NCBI GenBank assembly: GCA_014529385.2 | Contig: CM043952.1 | Location: 60,404,119 to 60,468,118, forward strand | DNA: 64,000 bases | Origin: Adiantum capillus-veneris | Taxonomy: Eukaryota; Streptophyta; Polypodiopsida; Polypodiales; Pteridaceae | Reading direction: 5' to 3' | In this document: piece after piece, positions 24,243 to 33,144 of the stretch | Numbering within the stretch: position 1 is the stretch's first letter | How the letters are laid out: each line of letters starts with the position of its first letter | Notes under the pieces: model-generated | Told to the model about the DNA's origin: nothing | The model's input: the letters and a program-made list of their open reading frames with translations, nothing else | Databases searched by the model: none | Program-made: the position numbers and the translations under genes

Positions 24243-24989
24243 GCTGCAACAGCAGCCAACCTCACTATCTTTGATGTCGTCTTGGATGGGGAGTAATCCA
24301 CATCCAAGCGACCTCTAGACAAACGCATCTGAAGTGACTGTCTCACCCAAGCCCAAACCGAGCGTGCAATCCGTAGGACGACATCCTTTGTCCAAGAATC
24401 CTCATGTACAAATACATAGCAAGGGGGGCTCTGAGTGTCAACAAACACTTACACCACAATGTGCCTGCAACCTGCTACATCCGGCGGCGTCAGACTAAAC
24501 TTGGCTAAAGGCCAAAGTGTCTCTACCACATCCGTCACCCCTAGGTCCCCTATGCAGTGTGAGAACTTAATAGCCTGGACCTGGTGCCAGTCAAGAACTA
24601 TGTGCAAGGTCCAATCTATACGATCCATGCCGCACAACGGAAAGGAGAAACCTATTGTTGTATCTAGAGCCTCAGTGCCTTGGGCTGCTAGAAAGAGTAC
24701 GTAAACACGAAAGCAAGCTTCCTCCAGGTCGAGAGAAGGGTCGCCAAGGAAGTGTGTGAAGCTGTAGTGCAAGAAGTCTCATCGTCTGCGAATGTCAAAG
24801 CTTGCCAAACTACGAGGGAATGCTGCAAAAGGAAACATCTGGACCAGAGGTGGTCCGTGGAGTCCTCAAGTGGGGTTGTCCCTCTCGAGCCAGGCAACTT
24901 GTAGCGAAAGCACTACCAAGAGATCGTCTCGCTACAAAAGTGTGTCCAATGCCCTGCGCCTGAGGAGGAGTGTGGGATGGGTCGGGTGA

Positions 24990-25140
24990 TGAGAGAGAGG
25001 GCCCCACCAGGGGGAGAGGAGGCGTGGGAGGTGGGGGTGGGGGTGGGGGTGGAGGCGGGGGAGGAGGAGGAGGAGGCGGAGCAGAGGAGTTTGAAGGTGG
25101 AGGGGGGGAGGAGGTGGAGGTGGTGGAGCTGAGGTGGACG
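24990..25140 (+). repeat. G-rich low-complexity tract
   Basis: Plus strand is dominated by GGGGGT, GGAGGAGG and GGTGG runs, with many G-tracts of 3 or more. On the coding (minus) strand of the LINE it encodes Pro/Ser/Thr repeats ('TPTPTPT', 'SASSSSSP'). It is a candidate G-quadruplex region. Confidence 0.85.
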
Positions 25141-25576
25141 GGGGCTCCTCAAGGGGCTCCTACAGGAGGGGGTCAAAACGATTCCCTATTGGAACCCAAT
25201 GCTGCTGAGCTGCAAGAGGTCGGCCATTAGAGGGGGTAGTGTAGCGAGCCCGTCCCTGTCAACGACTTCGGGCACCTGCTGGCCAGCCATCAGCTGGGTG
25301 ATCGCTGGCCTCAGTTGAGGTACCAGCCTGTGTATCCTCAGTACCTGTCTGTTGAGCATGCTTATCCTTGGGAGGTTGTGCATGCGTTATGGGCCGAGAT
25401 CTACTCCAAGGAGAGGCCTTCGCTAAGTGGCCCATCTACCTGCAAATGAAGCAGCAGTTTGGGAGTCCCGAATACTCCACCCTCTGGCGTAACCATCCCC
25501 CACTCACCCTAGGTAGAAGGACCACCTTCGGGAGGGAATGAGTGTCATGAACCAGAACGCAAACTGAAGGCACATC

Positions 25577-25822
25577 GGCAGCCTTGGCTATAACTGAAGC
25601 TGCCGTGCTAGGTCTCCAAGACTGTCCCAATCTCGGAACGGATCTTGGAAAGAAGCGATAAGTATTCCCGCCTCAAGCCGGGAAAGCAGACCGAAATAGG
25701 CAGCCTTGGCTGCAACTGAAGCTACCGTGCGCTGGGTCTCCAAGACTGTCCCAATCTTGGAGCCAATCCTAGAAAAAAGCAGTAAGTATTCCCACCTCAA
25801 GCCGGGGAAGCAGTCCGAAATA
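25577..25822 (-). repeat. 122/124-bp tandem duplication in LINE ORF1
   Basis: Copy 1 is 25577-25698 and copy 2 25699-25822, both beginning ggcagccttggct and ending ccgaaata. They differ at more than ten positions, so the duplication is old. The lengths differ by 2, consistent with the frame change seen in ORF1 here. Confidence 0.88.
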
Positions 25823-26238
25823 GGCAACTCTGCCTCTACAAAAACATCCGATGCAGGATCGAACACATGGCGCCACTGTCGAAAGTGAGCTATGACCGCT
25901 CGGATGGCCAACAGGCTCATCGAGATGACCTTGGCCGACATATTGGAAGTCTCGAACTCTATCTAATAGTATCCCCGCCCGAGGAGCTGAATGTCAATGA
26001 TCTTCCCCACCTCTGGTAGCAGGTGGGCCTGCAGAAGGTCTCGTACCTCTCCTCGACTGTGACGGCTGCCAATAATCTTGCAGATGACAGAGGTGGCCTG
26101 AAGGCGCTCTACCTCTGCTATGAGGCTCGCTTGCTCTGCTGGTGACAAAGCAAGTCAGATGTTGGGCTCAGCGGGGTCGGACGAGGGGGCTTCATCCGAT
26201 GCCTTCTTTCCCTGTTTTCTCCATTTATGCAGGGTCAT

Positions 26239-26842
26239 GGCTGGTGGACAGCTGGCCGACTTGGAGGCTTGAAGGTATATATGAGAGGGCAGGGCGCCTG
26301 TGGAGGAGCACAGTGCACAGGCCTTCAGGGTGTTGGGCACCCCTAGGGAGCAGCCCTAGGGTGGTCCTTGGGTGCAGATGCCTAGCGTTTCCTCGCTGGA
26401 CGCCTGGCGTTTTTCCCAAGCAGCCCTAGCGTTTCTCTCCCCCAGTAGTGGGGCAGCACCACAGACAGGCAGTGGGTAGCACGCATCCCTTCCTTGCGTT
26501 TTCTCCTCAGGGCAGCCCGTAGGTGGACAATCTCATGCAGAGGCAGAGCATCTTTGATACAGGTCTAGGAGAGCAGAGTATTCCTTTTCCCTCTAGAGAG
26601 AAGCCATAAGAAGACAGCCTTGAGCCTTGATTCCTCTCTCTCCAAATCCACTTTGTTGCCGCGAGGAGATGCAGTTTGCTATAGCCCATGTCCAGACCGT
26701 GTTAATGGTCTCGTGTGCATGAGCAGTTGGCAATGTCGGTGGTAGTTGCAGTTGTGTGTACCTCAGGTCTATCTAGTTGGCATGTCAGTTCTATGTCGGA
26801 CCACCCTTGGTCACTTGTATGAGCAGTTTGTTATTTGGAGAG

Positions 26843-26900
<58 letters not shown>

Positions 26901-27271
26901 GTCCTGTCTCTTTCTACCTCAATGATCTCTCTTCTCCATAGGTGTGCCTTGTTCATGTGTTCAGCATTGCAGGTGTTCTAGCTCCAACCTTGGAGGCAAC
27001 CCTTTTTGGATGCAGATCTGGCCACGGTTGGCTAGTATAGCAGGTTCTTCCCTTGCAATCTTTTGCCCAGATTTCTGGCATATTACAAATCATTCCCAAC
27101 GTTCTTCACGAGCTTGTTCTCCGAGCCGGTTCCTTTACTCTCCCTTGATCAAGGTACTATGGTGGCATGAAACGAGCCTTGAGGTTGTCTTGGAAGTCTG
27201 TAGTGTGTTTGGCATTGCAGGTGCCCCAGCTCAAAGACAGTGGTTTGCCATCCGCGGCACGATCAAGGTGC
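26239..27271. other. No gene seen; probable LINE 5' region and unassigned DNA
   Basis: About 1 kb without a supportable gene. The part next to ORF1 (26239-26700) is GC-rich with repeated ctagcgttt-like words and may be the LINE 5' UTR. A short imperfect direct repeat (gcattgcaggtg followed by agctc) occurs near 26967 and 27214. The single plus-strand ORF at 26944-27312 has no recognisable motif. Confidence 0.6.
26844..26896. repeat. CT/GA microsatellite
   Basis: About 26 CT units on the plus strand, in the gene-free stretch upstream of the LINE ORF1. Confidence 0.97.
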
Positions 27272-27500
27272 TCAACCATCTATACCTCTTGCCAAGCCTA
27301 ATACCAAATTAATGGCATCACCCAACAAATACATGCCAGCAGTCAAAACTTTACTATTATTGTTTTTCTTGTTAGTTGCAAAATAAGCATTGAATTGATG
27401 CAACCAAGAATGAATGATAGAAGCATCCATCTTACCATCATACTTACTGAAAGTCAACTTCTCAGTGATGACACGATTGTTGGAGTCGTCATCTCTACTT
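27272..27500 (-). pseudogene. Gag fragment of a third Ty3 family (Q), copy 1
   Basis: Minus strand reads 'ITEKLTFSKYDGKMDASI', 'HSWLHQFNAYFATNKKNN' and 'LTAGMYLLGDAINLVLG', the N-terminal half of a retrotransposon gag domain. A related fragment ('ITEKITFSKYDGKMDA') is captured in element F at 55328-55686. No LTR or pol belonging to this family is in the window. It abuts element D. Confidence 0.6.
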
Positions 27501-27504
27501 GTGA

Positions 27505-29392
27505 TACGTGATGTTCCAAAGTATAGCTAGTTATGCGCTTGGAAACCAAAAATATATGCCAGGAACTGTGTTTGGGGGTATGCAAGGCATGATGCCAAAC
27601 CCCATGTAATGTAATATCGGCATGCAGCAAGGCTTTCAGAGCAATCACGACCAATTTGGGGTGCCACAAGGAAATTTTAGCATGGCTGGTTTTTTTGGAC
27701 AGCAGCCAGATATGGCTCTTACGACGCACCAAGGAATGTCGATGATCCCTACTACAGTGCCCATGTTGCAGACAATTCCTTATGTCAATTTGGGGGCACT
27801 GGAAAAGCCGAAAGCTTACAAAGAAGGTGGTGCAGCAGTAAAGTTTAGCACTTTCAGCGGCTTTAAGGATAAGGCAAAGGCTGTTACTTTCTTCCAACAG
27901 TTTGATACAGCTTATGCAGGAGGGAATTTTATATAGGCCTCTAGAGTCTAAGGTCAGGAAAGCTGCCACTTTCTTGAGAGACAACGCGCTTACATGGTAG
28001 ACGACATTGTTGATGCAAGGACAGGCACCCGCCACATGGGTATACTTCAAGCAAATGTTTGCATCTGTGTGGCTGTCAGATGAATTTGAAGCCGATGTCA
28101 TGACAAATTGGCACCAACCCACTGCGGCTACTTGCAAGAGCCTACAGGAGTACAAAGGGAGGTTTTCCAAAGCGTTGCTCTCACTAACCTCCTACAAGTT
28201 TGTGCCATTGACAGAGCAAATTGAGAAGTATTGTTGTGGGCTGCCTAAAGGGCTTCGAGATTACTGTACAAAGAACAGAGTGGCTACCCTCACTCACCTT
28301 ATGGAAGTTGCCAACACTGGTCTTGCCTTGTTGAAGGGAGAGGACAGTGGGTTTCCGGGCAACGTGAAAGGGGGGCAGCAAAAGAAAAATTCAATAAAGA
28401 GGCTCTTTGTGAAAAGGGCTCTTGAAGCGTCACAAGAGTCAGAAAAGGACTCAGCCGGGACTTTTGGAGCCCAGGCAAAGAAGCAGAAAAGGAAGCGTTT
28501 TGTGCGTAAGTCGCTCGAGGAAAAGAAGGTCTTGATGGCTGAGAATAAATGCTTTATATGTGAGCAACCTGATCACTTTGCTGCAGATTGTCCACAAAAG
28601 AAAAGATCAGCTGACTCAGATGATAAAGAGGACAAAAAAGGAAAGAAGCCTAAGACCACGGCAGGTTCGGTGCCACATATGGTGGATGACAAGCCAAGTA
28701 AAGATGACAACGAGTTTGCATATTCAGTCGTATGTGGACACTAAAGAGTGTGATGCGCTACTGGGAATCCCATGGATGTTCAAAGTACATGGTGTGCCGG
28801 ATGTCTTCAGCAAAACGATCACTCTTCAACATAGGAGCAAAACTCATGTTTTGGATGTAAAGCTCAAAGCGGAGTTTGTCCCTGCTATCACTTCTGTAAT
28901 TAAACATCATTTTTCTGCGTACTTGATTTTTGCATGTGATGTTTGAGATAATTGTCAGTTAACTTTATATATGTTAGATAAACAAAGGTCAACATTTTTG
29001 CAAGAGTTTAATGTTGATTCATTACCGTCACAATTGCCGCCGGAGAGACCTGACGACCATACGATAGATTTGCCAGTGTGTAACCCAACAAACAGACCTC
29101 CCTACAAGGTTAGTGCGGCTCAATAGAAAGAGATTATGGGCGAGGTCGAGGAGCTTTTAGAGAAGGGGCTGATTCAGCCTAGTTCTTCACCTTTTTGCTC
29201 CCGAGTGCTCCTAGTGCAAAAGAAGGATGGGTCTTGGCACATGTGTATTGACTACCGTCGGTTGAATAAGAATACCATCAAGAGAAGGTTTCCTATTCCA
29301 AGGATTGAATCATTGATGATATTCTTGACCGTTTAGAGGGTGCTGCAATTTTCAGCAGGATAGACCTTAAAGCAAGTACCATAAGATGCGGG
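27505..29392 (+). pseudogene. Element D: chromovirus fragment (gag to mid-RT)
   Basis: Plus-strand remnant of the A/B lineage, with no LTR. It starts within gag ('VFQSIASYALGNQ'), then gag core ('YFKQMFASVWLSDEFEAD') and zinc knuckle 'CFICEQPDHFAADC' (about 28552). An internal deletion near 28715 joins the linker directly to 'LHIQSYVDTKECDALLGIPW', removing the protease active site. RT begins '[17 protein letters not shown]' and stops after 'FSRIDLK' at about 29392, where an LTR of another family begins. Stops occur at about 27610, 27936, 28946 and 29127. Confidence 0.88.
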
Positions 29393-29656
29393 CAATGCCA
29401 ATAAAAACCCACAATTTCTAAAAACGATGCAAAAATGTCTATTGATAAGTTGATGAACTATTAATAAGAGGTGATTCACATGCAGATAAATACCTAGGCT
29501 GGGTACTAATGCAACTGTATGGGAACACTCCCCAATGCCTACACTTAGCAGACATTGGCTAGGCTCATGTGCAATCAGAGGGTATGTCCTACGTATAGGC
29601 TCACAAGGGTGCTAGAACACTTCCTAGGCTAACCTAAACCCTAGAAATAAGCGTTA
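29393..29656 (-). repeat. E-type LTR copy M, inner part
   Basis: Its reverse complement matches O (about 49710-49900) and P (about 57090-57200): ccctctgattgcacatgagc, cctaggaagtgtt, acccttgtgagcctat. It is separated from its outer end (49223-49269) by element G. At about 29392 it abuts the broken RT of D. Confidence 0.85.
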
Positions 29657-29916
29657 TGTCACAAAGTGATGACGTGGCTGCCCGAGAGGAAACCCTAACC
29701 CTAACTGATGCTGAAAACCATAAATCTGAAAACCCTAACCCTAAAACCTGCAAACCCTAAAATCTGCCAAAAACCCTAACCCTAAAAGGGTACCAGGGGC
29801 ATATCCCGATAAATGCGCAGAAATGATGCTGACGTGGCATTGTACGGCTGTCCCGAAAATCACGACGGGAATTGCGCCGAGAAAATCTGCTTTTTGCTCT
29901 ACGCAAATTGCAAGGG

Positions 29917-29985
<69 letters not shown>

Positions 29986-30353
29986 CCATTGCTTTATTTT
30001 TAAAACTCAAGAGAGTTCGTGAGAAGAAAAAGATCTTTTGCTTTATTTTCAAGCTTTCGATTGTGAGCTTTTGGGGCTCTGCTTTTGGCATCCCTTGTAA
30101 TCATTAAAATATGTGGATTGGGCTCCCACTCTGCAGAGCATCTGGATGCAGAGTGTGAGAGTGAGACCCGATCCACTCTTGTACTATGAACACTGATTAA
30201 TACAAAAAGAAATACCGAAAAGGGGCGCCAATCTTTGGGGCCAATATCTCTAGGCACGGAACTCCGCCGGCCCAATGCAAATCTATTGTGAACTGTGAAC
30301 TGTTTGGTACTGTCGTGATTGATTCTTGACTTGGAGTGTCCAAGTCTATTACA
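29657..30353 (+). repeat. Element G 5' LTR
   Basis: 697 bp, TGTCACAAAG...TTACA. Contains a cluster of ccctaa/aaaccctaa words (29689-29785), a GA microsatellite of about 64 bp (29919-29983) and GAAATACCGAAAAGGGGCGCC (30209-30229) shortly after AATACAAAA. Confidence 0.92.
29689..29785 (+). promoter_or_regulatory. Telobox-like cluster in the G LTR
   Basis: Several aaaccctaa/aaccctaaccctaa words within 100 bp of U3, repeated with mutations in the 3' LTR (48583-48668). Plant teloboxes are known promoter elements and are also bound by chromatin factors. A role in driving or silencing this LTR is inference. Confidence 0.5.
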
Positions 30354-30354
30354 G

Positions 30355-30369
30355 TGGTATAAGAGCCAG
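30355..30369 (+). other. Element G primer binding site
   Basis: tggtataagagccag, one base after the LTR. It matches the initiator-Met site TGGTATCAGAGC except for one base. The related element I retains the perfect form (minus strand, 52613-52624). Confidence 0.85.
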
Positions 30370-30422
30370 GTTGATATCTCTTCTACGGGAAATCCGATCC
30401 CGATTTTTTTTCCGCGGCACCT

Positions 30423-31716
30423 ATGGCTTCACGCAAGGATCAGGCGACTCCCTCTGCATCCGGAGATGCGGGCAGGGAGTACAACGAAGATTCCGACAGA
30501 GAGTATGGCCCGCCTCGGCCTACTCAGAGGAGCAACGAGGTGAAGCGTCGTCAATTGATCGGCGATGCAACAAAGATGATGCTCAGTTTTGCGAAGGACC
30601 CAAAATTGGCAAAATATATGAGCGAGACTTCTTTTCAGGAAGTGCACGAGCAGTGGCAGACAACCACACCACCACCCCCGAAACCCGCTCTCAAGAAACC
30701 TTCTGCTCACAAGCAATATTCAAAGAAGGAATTTGAAGAGGTTGTTGATGCACGGATTGCTCAGGCTTTTGACACGCAGAACAAAGCTAAAAAGCACGGC
30801 AAAAAGCAGAAGAAAGGCACTGACTTCCCGGGTGATTTGGGTCGTCAATCGACATTTGATAAAGCAAAGAAACAGAAGAAGCGTGTTCAATGTGAAGGAG
30901 TACCCAGTTCTTCTTCTTCTTCTTCTTCTGACAGTTCTTCCAGCTCTTCAGATTCAAGCGAAGAAGACAAAAAAGGCAAAAAGCGAAGCAAGAAACAACG
31001 CTTTGGAAAGGGCAAGAAAAAGGCAAAGAAGTCTAAATCTCGCCCACTGAGTGACAGTTCTACAGAGGACTCGTCTACAGACAATTCAGACTCTGATGAC
31101 GGCAACTTTTATGCGAACAAGAAGAATTTTTATAAAGCCAACCAGTATGACTTTCTGGAAGATAAAAGCAAAAAAGTCCGAGAGTTTAAAAAAGGTAGAC
31201 AGTCGATCAAATTTGACACTTTTTCAGGATATAAAGATGCTTCGAAGGCTTTGTCTTTTATACAGCAGTTTGACATCGCTTTCGCGGGAGGACGCTACTC
31301 AAAACACTCCAAGATTCGGAGAGCTGCCTCTTATTTTAAGGGGTCTAAATCTCGCCCAGTCAGTGACAGTTCTACAGAGAAGTCTATTTTAAGGCAAAGA
31401 AGTCTAAATCTCACCCAGTGAGTGACAGTTCTACAAAGGACTCGTCTACAGACAATTCAAACTCTGATGACGGCAACTTTTATGCGAACAAGAAGAATTT
31501 TTATAAAGCCAACCAGTATGACTTTCTGGAAGATAAAAGCAAGAAAGTCCGAGAGTTTAAGGAAGGTGGACAGTCGATCAAATTTGACACTTTTTCAGAA
31601 TATAAAGATGCTTCGAAGGCTTTGTCTTTTATACAGCAGTTTGACATCGCTTTCGCGGGAGGACGCTACTCAAAACACTCCAAGATTCGAAGAGCTGCCT
31701 CTTATTTAAGGGGAAT
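30423..31716 (+). pseudogene. Element G gag, N-terminal part
   Basis: ATG at 30423 starts 'MASRKDQATPSASGDAGREY', matching element I's 'MASDRDQSTSFASGDAGRD'. The N-terminal third is charged, with Lys/Arg clusters and poly-Ser runs ('SSSSSSSSDSSSSSSDSS'), and is likely disordered. The gag core begins 'SIKFDTFSGYKDASKALS' and 'IQQFDIAFAGGRYSKHS'. A 371-bp internal duplication introduces a frame break near 31420. H interrupts the frame at 31716; gag resumes at 37957 ('KQDYAWLKFKKLFI'). Confidence 0.85.
31021..31715 (+). repeat. 371-bp tandem duplication in G gag
   Basis: The segment from aggcaaagaagtctaaatc at 31021 recurs at 31392 and runs to the H insertion point. A partial extra copy of its start lies at 31343-31382. 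The copies are about 97 percent identical by eye. The repeated unit encodes the Ser/Asp-rich stretch plus the start of the gag core. H lies at its right edge. Confidence 0.9.
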
Positions 31717-32275
31717 TGAAACCGGCCTGTTCAATCCAAAAAGGGCGGTAGACTTTACTTCAAACCTTGATTTAGCTTTCACCCATTATTAGTCGTCTAT
31801 TATACCTGCGCTATAGTGACACAAGAGAGGGGAATGGGATACAGATGCTAGAATGCACCTGTATGAGAAGACCGACACCAGATTGGCCCCTAACTTAGGC
31901 GCCTCTTTCGGTATTTCTTTATTTTTCAAAAGAGGGAATAAACGCTGTGGTTCCCTACAAGCTGCCCCGCACAAACTCGGCTGAATTTCCACTGTTCCAG
32001 CCCAGTTTCGGCAACATAACTGTACTAGAAGCCTTCACAGTCAGTATTCCCACGCATTGGCCGACTTTCCCGACGCATACAGGCACTTTGCAAAACCTGG
32101 CGAGAATCTGCAGCACGCTGAATTCTCTGTTTTCAGCCCTGAAAATGCGCCAGATCACCTGTACAGCGGTCCCCTTGCGTCCCCGAACCTCCTGGGGGTA
32201 TTAGGGTCCGTTTAGGGCCAAAACCCTAAACCTGCAAAAATACACAGCAGGCTGTAATTCACTGTTTCGGGCTCC
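31717..32275 (-). repeat. Element H 3' LTR, truncated
   Basis: Matches the first 560 bp of 36481-37956 with about a dozen substitutions. At gggctcc (about 32275) it joins integrase sequence directly. About 900 bp of LTR is missing. Confidence 0.9.
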
Positions 32276-33144
32276 ATCTGATCTGGCTTTATCTTCTTCC
32301 TGACAGGAATAAAATGAGCCTGTTTGCTGAATCTGCAAATAATGGTCCAAATACCATCGTTTCCTGTTTGCGTTCTCGAAAGATCAAAGATAAAATCCAT
32401 ACCAATACTTTCCCATGGTTTATCTGGAATAGGTAGTGGTTGCAATAACCTTGGTGCCTTTTGCCTGTCAAACTTGACCTTCTGGCATATTAGGCATTCT
32501 CGCACAAAGGCATCTTCTCAATGTAGGCCAGTAGAAGAATGTCTCAACCGCTTTAACTGTAGCATCGATACCACGATGCCCTGCATACGGTGGGACATGA
32601 CTCTCTTCCATAACTTTACGTCGCAATGGCTTTGTGACGCACAATCTGCCATGCATCATCATGAACCCATCTTTGAGAAGATAGTGTTCATGACGTTGTC
32701 ATCCATTAGTTGCTCGAAGACCCTTGCAAAATCTTCATCATTTGCATATTGTTCCCTCATATCATCAAGTTCATGATGATAAAGAACTGACACCGCTGAA
32801 ATTTGTGGCTTCCTTGACAAGGCATCAGCCACAACGTTCTTCTTGCCTTCCACATGCACAAACTGAAAATGGACCATGGACAAGATATTTGCCCATCGCA
32901 TATGCTTCTCATATAACTTTGCCTGTGTCAAGAAGTATCGCAAGGTCTGAAGATCCGTTTAGACAACGAAATCTGCACCTAGCAGGTAGTGTTTCCAACT
33001 TAAGAGCGCATGAATCATGGCTTGCAGTTCTTTTTCATAGACTTGCATAGTCTTTTCTGGCCCTTGCAAGTTTCTACTCTCATAGGCTACTACCCTGCCA
33101 TCTTGCATTAGCACTGCACCAATGCTACTACCGCAGGCGACGCA
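32276..33144 (-). pseudogene. Element H RNase H and partial integrase
   Basis: From the right: RNase H after the TAG at 33145-33147, with a TAA at 32959-32961 in the Gln codon of 'VVQTDHQ', then 'MRWANILSMVHFQFVHVEG' and 'NVVADALSRKPQISA'. The integrase zinc region 'VPPYAGHRGIDATVKAV' is broken by an 8-bp deletion near 32520, followed by 'CLICQKVKFDRQ' and 'IGMDFIFDLSRTQTG'. The deletion junction at about 32275 removes the second and third catalytic residues, the GPF region and the chromodomain. Confidence 0.9.

Larger units (their letters stand above)
24243..26238 (-). pseudogene. LINE ORF1 (nucleic-acid-binding protein), degenerate
   Basis: First ORF of the LINE whose ORF2 is at 1-2465. 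A possible ATG at 26238 begins 'MTLHKWRKQGKKASDE', with a TGA at about 26155. Then comes the plant LINE ORF1 core, resembling DUF4283: 'ATSVICKIIGSRHSRGEV', 'LLGRGYY' TAG 'IEFETSN', 'AHFRQWRHVFDP'. After a frameshift it continues with 'SVCVLVHDTHSLPKVVLL', 'LRQRVEYSGLPNCCFIC' and 'GHLAKASP', a CCHC knuckle whose final Cys appears lost. The C-terminal part is Pro/Ser/Thr-rich over the G-rich tract. ORF1 would coat the LINE RNA. It carries a 122-124 bp tandem duplication and several breaks. ORF1-ORF2 continuity supports a single LINE split by A. Confidence 0.75.

Noticed and set aside
24227-24897. Minus-strand ORFs as a separate host gene right of A
   Set aside because: They continue the strand and position of the LINE ORF1 and show no independent gene structure.
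26944-27312. 122-codon plus-strand ORF in the gene-free stretch
   Set aside because: No recognisable motif; it overlaps the antisense Q gag fragment at its end. Probably chance.
29689-29785. Possible interstitial telomere
   Set aside because: The ccctaa words are scattered, not a continuous heptamer array, and recur in the partner LTR 19 kb away, so they belong to the LTR.
29741-30107. ORFs rich in Leu-Ser or Arg-Glu across 29741-30107 and similar ones at 48627-48963, 50194-50512 and 52952-53230
   Set aside because: They are translations of GA/CT microsatellites within LTR sequence, open only because the dinucleotide repeat lacks stops.
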